Below, one piece after another: positions 60,036-64,000 of a stretch of DNA of 64,000 nt (position 1 is its first letter; each line of letters begins with the position of its first letter). The stretch is from SIG607 sp045537575. Lineage in GTDB: Bacteria > Bacillota > Clostridia > Oscillospirales > Acutalibacteraceae. The notes below the pieces were generated by a model that saw only the letters and a program-made list of their open reading frames with translations, was not told the origin of the DNA and did not search any database. Where the stretch lies: positions 37,932-101,931 of the forward strand of contig JAZSPU010000006.1 in NCBI GenBank assembly GCA_045537575.1, read 5' to 3'. The position numbers and the translations under genes were made by a program.

Positions 60036-60559
60036 AAAAAGGAGAAAAGTTCATTTTCATCAAATGAAAATAGTAACGTTTTTGCTGTACTTTCCGCCAT
60101 AAAGCCTTCTTTTACCGTATGGTCTATAAAGGCTTTAAGGGGTTCATAGTATCCGCGAATATTAAAAAGAACAATAGGCTTTTTTATCTGACCGAGAGAA
60201 TTAAGGGTAAAAACCTCAAAAAACTCATCATAGGTTCCTATTCCGCCGGGAAGCACAATAATTGCATCGGCTTTTCCTTCTAAAAGCGCCTTTCGGCTTC
60301 TCATATCCTCGGTAAATATAAAATCGGTGCATTTATCATAAAAAACACCGTCGGGTTCAAAGAATCTCGGGGCAATTCCGATTATCTCGCCGCCCCCTTC
60401 GGTCATACCTCTTGCAACGGCGCCCATAAGTCCGTTTTTACCGCCACCGAAAATAAGGGTATGGCCTCTTTTAGCCATTTCTCTTCCAAGTTTTTCGGTA
60501 GCTTTTTTATATTCCTCGTTAATTGTCTCGCGCGCCGCGCCGTAAACTGTTATGTTCAT
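60017..60559 (-). CDS. LOG-family (TIGR00730) Rossmann-fold protein
   Basis: 180 residues with the two signatures of the family: GGGKNGLMGAVARG and PGGIGTYDEFFEV (PGGxGTxxE). Members hydrolyse nucleoside 5'-monophosphates to base and ribose 5-phosphate (LOG/YgdH type); in bacteria other than plant associates the physiological substrate is usually AMP-like or unknown. Overlaps the SGNH hydrolase gene by 4 bases; with dut, nrdG and nrdD nearby, a nucleotide-metabolism role fits. Confidence 0.93.
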   Translation of the reverse strand: MNITVYGAARETINEEYKKATEKLGREMAKRGHTLIFGGGKNGLMGAVARGMTEGGGEIIGIAPRFFEPDGVFYDKCTDFIFTEDMRSRKALLEGKADAIIVLPGGIGTYDEFFEVFTLNSLGQIKKPIVLFNIRGYYEPLKAFIDHTVKEGFMAESTAKTLLFSFDENELFSFLENGRS

Positions 60560-61602
60560 AGTTTAAACCCCGTCTCCAATGCCGCCGTAAGTGTTCTGCC
60601 AATTACCGTTGCCATTCTGAAAAATCCCAAATCATTAGGATGACAACCGTCAACAGTACAGCTTTCGCTGAATTCTCCGTCAAAAAGGTGACAGCCATCT
60701 ACAAAGTAAACGTACTTGTCTCCCTCTTTCTTGGCGCGTCGATAACTGTCCTGAATAATTTTTACTCCACCCGCAATCCACGGTTCATCAGGTTTTGTCG
60801 ATGGCGCAGTAACCATAACAATTGGAATAAAAGGATTTTTCAGTCTTACGGTTTTATAAAAATCATAGTGAGTAGCCTTTAGCATCTCTAAATCATATGC
60901 ATTATGGTGATAATCAAGAACAAAGGCGCACATCTTTCTGTTTGAAATATATTCAGCAATTTCTTTCTCGCCTTTAGCGTTACCCGAAAAGCCAAAATTT
61001 ATATGGTCAACGCCAAGTTTTTGCGCTATCATCGACGGATAGGTGTTTCCCGGACGACTTGCCGCAGCTCCGTGGGTAATGGAAGAACCGTAAAATATAA
61101 TAGGTTTTCCACAATAATTATACATTGGGGGAGCAGAAAACTCGCTTCCCTTTTGCACACCTATATAAAGTTCGCTAACGCTACAAAAAAGCGGCATATT
61201 TATGGTATAACAATTTTTACCGCTTGTGTTAATCAGACCTTCATACCCTTTTTCGCTGTTTTGGGGAGGACGAAAGCAACCGACATAACTTTCTTTTCCG
61301 TCATCTTCTCTTTTGAACAAATCGAATCCCCATACTGCCAACGGCGACATAATTGAAGGAGTGTATGCTCCGTTACAATAAGCGCGAATAGCAACAAAAG
61401 GAGAATTTGTAACAAATCTTGCTCTGACACCTGTTGACTGCGTATTAAAGCCTTTAAGAATGGGAAAATCAAGAGGCAAACGATTAAAGCCCTCTTCCGC
61501 GCCGTGAATTGATACGGGAAACTCTAAGGCATTGTACCAGACAATATCGTCTCGCTCGATTTTGCCGGGCACCTCCATATTTTTATCAACTATTTTTGCC
61601 AT
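60556..61602 (-). CDS. SGNH/GDSL-type hydrolase with N-terminal beta domain
   Basis: 348 residues. An N-terminal jelly-roll-like domain (about 1-155) precedes the SGNH hydrolase domain: block I is FYGSSITHG (Ser nucleophile in a GSS rather than GDS context), FGFSGNAKG gives blocks II-III, and DGCHPNDLGF carries the Asp-His pair. Likely an esterase or carbohydrate deacetylase. No signal peptide. It abuts dut and overlaps the LOG gene. Confidence 0.87.
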   Translation of the reverse strand: MAKIVDKNMEVPGKIERDDIVWYNALEFPVSIHGAEEGFNRLPLDFPILKGFNTQSTGVRARFVTNSPFVAIRAYCNGAYTPSIMSPLAVWGFDLFKREDDGKESYVGCFRPPQNSEKGYEGLINTSGKNCYTINMPLFCSVSELYIGVQKGSEFSAPPMYNYCGKPIIFYGSSITHGAAASRPGNTYPSMIAQKLGVDHINFGFSGNAKGEKEIAEYISNRKMCAFVLDYHHNAYDLEMLKATHYDFYKTVRLKNPFIPIVMVTAPSTKPDEPWIAGGVKIIQDSYRRAKKEGDKYVYFVDGCHLFDGEFSESCTVDGCHPNDLGFFRMATVIGRTLTAALETGFKL

Positions 61603-62042
61603 TACTGTTTACCTGTAGAACCAAATCCGCCTGCGCCACGCTCGGTTTCGTCAAGCTCGGCAACCTCGCAAAATTCCACCGATAAAAAGGGCATTATAAC
61701 AAGCTGAGCAATTCTGTCGCCGTTTTTTACCGTACGCGCAACTTCGCCGTCATTATGAAGCGCAACTATATATTCGCCTCTATAGTCGGAATCGGCTACT
61801 CCGACGCAGTTAGCGGGACGAAGTCCTTCCTTTGCGGCAAGACCGCTTCGGGCAAAAATTGCGCCGAAATATCCGTCGGGAACGGCAATACTCAGTCCCG
61901 TTCCGATTTTCACGGTGGTATGAGGCGCAATTTCTACGCTTTCGGCATCAAGACAAGCGTAAAGGTCATAGCCTGCCGCCGCCGCGCTGCCGCGACTTGG
62001 CAAAACTGCGTTATCTTTTAGTTTTTTAATTTTAATTTCCAT
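61602..62042 (-). CDS. dut: dUTP diphosphatase
   Basis: Trimeric dUTPase, 146 residues, hydrolysing dUTP to dUMP. All conserved motifs visible: AAAGYDLYA (motif 1), ARSGLA (2), GVADSDYRGEY (3), RIAQLVIMP (4) and RGAGGFGSTG (5). One base overlaps the SGNH gene; 39 bases from nrdG, consistent with a nucleotide-supply operon. Confidence 0.97.
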   Translation of the reverse strand: MEIKIKKLKDNAVLPSRGSAAAAGYDLYACLDAESVEIAPHTTVKIGTGLSIAVPDGYFGAIFARSGLAAKEGLRPANCVGVADSDYRGEYIVALHNDGEVARTVKNGDRIAQLVIMPFLSVEFCEVAELDETERGAGGFGSTGKQ

Positions 62043-62081
62043 ATCAATTCTCCTAAAAGAAAAAGTCCCTTGCTGATTCTT

Positions 62082-62603
62082 TTATAAATCTAAAAGAACA
62101 ACTTCGCCCTTTTCTCTTGTAGCATTCATATCTATAAGTCGCTGATTTTCGCTTCCGCGGAATTTCAGCATAAGGTTTCGTTTATCCTTTTCAAAACGTC
62201 CGTCAACCATAACGTCAATTAAAGAAAGCATTTCCTTGGTACACTCTGTGTTGGCATAACCGCCCTTTGTCATAAGTTCCTCATAAGTAAATCCCGTATA
62301 ACACCAGATATCCTTATTCGGCAGTTCCTTTTTTATGCGCCTTAAAAGGTTAAGACACTGTGGCTGATTTTTAGGCTCCATAGGTTCGCCGCCCAGAAGA
62401 GAAAGGCCTCGAACATAGTCGGGGCGCAATGCCTCTATAATTTCGTCTTCGGTGCTCTCGGTATAAAGCTTTCCGAATTTAAAATCCCAGGTTGCACGGT
62501 TAAAACATTCTTCGCAATGATTGGTACAGCCCGACACGAAAAGGGCAACCCTTACGCCCAAGCCGTTGGCAATATCACGCTTTTTAAGTTCACCGTAATA
62601 CAT
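62082..62603 (-). CDS. nrdG: Anaerobic ribonucleotide reductase activating protein
   Basis: Radical-SAM enzyme that generates the glycyl radical on NrdD. The 4Fe-4S site is the CxxxCxxC of FVSGCTNHCEECFN; SAM-binding GGEP is in LLGGEPMEP. 173 residues from the ATG at 62603, one base after the nrdD stop; extension further up in frame would only read through the end of nrdD. Confidence 0.95.
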   Translation of the reverse strand: MYYGELKKRDIANGLGVRVALFVSGCTNHCEECFNRATWDFKFGKLYTESTEDEIIEALRPDYVRGLSLLGGEPMEPKNQPQCLNLLRRIKKELPNKDIWCYTGFTYEELMTKGGYANTECTKEMLSLIDVMVDGRFEKDKRNLMLKFRGSENQRLIDMNATREKGEVVLLDL

Positions 62604-62604
62604 A

Positions 62605-64000
62605 TTATAAATGAAGCACTCTTTCTTTAATTTCCTGAGTACGTCCCTGATTCCAGTACTGTGTGCCAATGTAACCGCAGGTACGTCTTGCAACGTTCAT
62701 CTTGGTCTGATCGATGTTATTGCAGTTAGGACATTTCCAAATAAGTTTGCCGTCCTCGTTTTCGGTTACTTCAATTTCGCCGTCAAATCCGCAACACTGA
62801 CAGAAGTCGCTCTTGGTATTAAGCTCAGCATACATAATATTGTCGTAGATAAACTTCATAACCTCAAGAACAGCCTCGATATTGTTCTGCATATTGGGTA
62901 CCTCTACGTAAGAGATAGCGCCGCCGGGAGAAAGTGCCTGGAATTTAGCTTCAAGCTCTAACTTCTCGAATGCATCAATAGGCTCGGTAACGTGAACGTG
63001 ATAAGAGTTGGTGATATAGCTCTTATCGGTAATATCCTTAATGATACCGAAACGCTTCTGGAGAGCCTTTGCAAACTTATAGGTGGTACTCTCAAGAGGA
63101 GTTCCGTAAAGACTGTAGTCAATATTTTCTGCTGCCTTCCACTTAGCTGTGTATTCGTTAAGCCTCTTCATAATTGCAAGACCGAATGCCTCACCCTCGG
63201 GTTCAGTAAGTTTCTTGCCGGTCATAGCATATACACATTCCCAAAGACCTGCATAGCCAAGAGAAATAGTAGAATAACCGCCGTGGAGATATTTGTCAAT
63301 AGTCTCCCCTGCTTTAAGACGCAAAAGTGCGCCGTGCTGCCAGAGAATAGGAGCGGCATCGGAAAGAGTGCCTGTAAGACGCTCATGACGGCACTGTAAT
63401 GCTCTGTGACAAAGCTCCATACGTTTATCAAATATATTCCAGAATTCGTTTAAATCCTTTTGGGCGGAAAGTCCGATATCAACAAGGTTTACCGTTACAA
63501 CACCCTGATTGAAACGTCCGTAATACTTAGGATTACCGTTTTCGTCAACAAAGGGAGTAAGGAAACTGCGGCAACCCATACAGGTATAGCAGTTACCGTT
63601 ACCGTTTTTGTCAACCTTGTTCTGTAACATAATCTTTTCAGAAATATAATCGGGAACCATACGCTTAGCGGTACATTTAGCGGCAAGCTCGGTAAGGTAC
63701 CAGTATTTAGAATCTTCCTTGATATTATCTTCTTCAAGAACGTAAATAAGCTTGGGAAATGCGGGTGTAATCCAGTTACCCTTTTCGTTCTTAACACCTC
63801 TGTAGCGCTGACGGAGAGTTTCCTCAATAATAAGAGCAAGGTCCTTTTTCTCCTGCTCGCTTCTTGCCTCTCCAAGATACATAAACACCGTTATAAACGG
63901 AGCCTGACCGTTAGTGGTCAGCAAGGTTACAACCTGATACTGCAAGGTTTGAACGCCCTTGTTTATCTCGGAACGAAGACGCTTTTCAACGATAGCGCTG
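62605..64000 (-). CDS. nrdD: Anaerobic ribonucleoside-triphosphate reductase, 5'-truncated by window end
   Basis: Class III oxygen-sensitive ribonucleotide reductase, C-terminal 465 residues visible. The frame is open to base 64000; the TTG at 63945 is internal (upstream residues read EINKGVQT). Seen: the conserved ribonucleotide-binding region around TCMGCRSFL, a C-terminal zinc-binding pair of CxxC motifs (CQCCGFDG and KCPNCNN), and the glycyl radical site RTCGYIGTQYWNQGR. Followed one base later by nrdG. Confidence 0.97.
   Translation of the reverse strand, partial: SAIVEKRLRSEINKGVQTLQYQVVTLLTTNGQAPFITVFMYLGEARSEQEKKDLALIIEETLRQRYRGVKNEKGNWITPAFPKLIYVLEEDNIKEDSKYWYLTELAAKCTAKRMVPDYISEKIMLQNKVDKNGNGNCYTCMGCRSFLTPFVDENGNPKYYGRFNQGVVTVNLVDIGLSAQKDLNEFWNIFDKRMELCHRALQCRHERLTGTLSDAAPILWQHGALLRLKAGETIDKYLHGGYSTISLGYAGLWECVYAMTGKKLTEPEGEAFGLAIMKRLNEYTAKWKAAENIDYSLYGTPLESTTYKFAKALQKRFGIIKDITDKSYITNSYHVHVTEPIDAFEKLELEAKFQALSPGGAISYVEVPNMQNNIEAVLEVMKFIYDNIMYAELNTKSDFCQCCGFDGEIEVTENEDGKLIWKCPNCNNIDQTKMNVARRTCGYIGTQYWNQGRTQEIKERVLHL

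Overview
The window is low-G+C Firmicutes-type DNA, most likely from an anaerobic, spore-forming member of the Clostridia, probably a gut commensal. Evidence: the sporulation genes spoIIE and spoIID, a tyrosine T-box leader, a CIRCE-controlled hrcA-grpE-dnaK-dnaJ cluster, a Bacillus-type LexA box, oxygen-sensitive class III ribonucleotide reductase (nrdD/nrdG), and consensus TTGACA-N17-TATAAT promoters. Species cannot be named from sequence alone. No rRNA, tRNA, CRISPR array or transposase gene was seen.

Layout: 1-2068 the 3' part of spoIIE; 2081-3756 a promoter-to-terminator unit of two intracellular GH16-like proteins, one lacking the catalytic acid/base; 3759-7763 a PTS-IIC-like permease, endonuclease III, pyridoxal kinase and a MATE exporter; 7756-8697 spoIID; 8749-12475 three membrane proteins (one DUF5058) and an M20 peptidase; 12504-19466 (minus) an ABC exporter, citrate synthase, metF, a detached MetH activation domain and a MetH without that domain; 19528-21035 T-box and tyrS; 21076-24710 (minus) a CapA-like lipoprotein, an unknown membrane protein and a phosphoglycerol transferase gene broken by one in-frame TGA.

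24865-41124 is the accessory surface region. It holds a 2.1-kaa vWA/pilin-isopeptide adhesin, ruvX, and a minus-strand operon: sipW-type signal peptidase, two small TasA/CalY-like proteins, two large proteins with a TasA-like N-terminal module and different C-terminal domains, a small membrane protein, a wall-anchored protein and a small CxxC gene with a frameshift. Directly upstream is a tyrosine recombinase gene bracketed by two near-identical 23-bp sites in inverted orientation. Between the sites is also an outward-facing consensus promoter aimed at the sipW operon, and a terminator lies just outside the far site. This reads as a self-contained ON/OFF DNA inversion switch for a SipW/TasA matrix-fibre operon and is the main discovery candidate.

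41137-46977 holds a LexA-boxed dinB operon diverging from an XRE/ImmA pair, then a NitT/TauT-type ABC transporter with its own Crp/Fnr regulator. 47056-54208 is stress response: htpG and the hrcA operon, with a four-helix-bundle gene flanked by inverted TAGGGAA heptamer repeats inserted between dnaK and dnaJ. 54280-64000 carries small unknown genes, an EF-G-like GTPase with a degenerate G4 motif, a DUF4091 protein, a LOG-family protein, an SGNH hydrolase, dUTPase and nrdG/nrdD, the last cut by the window end.
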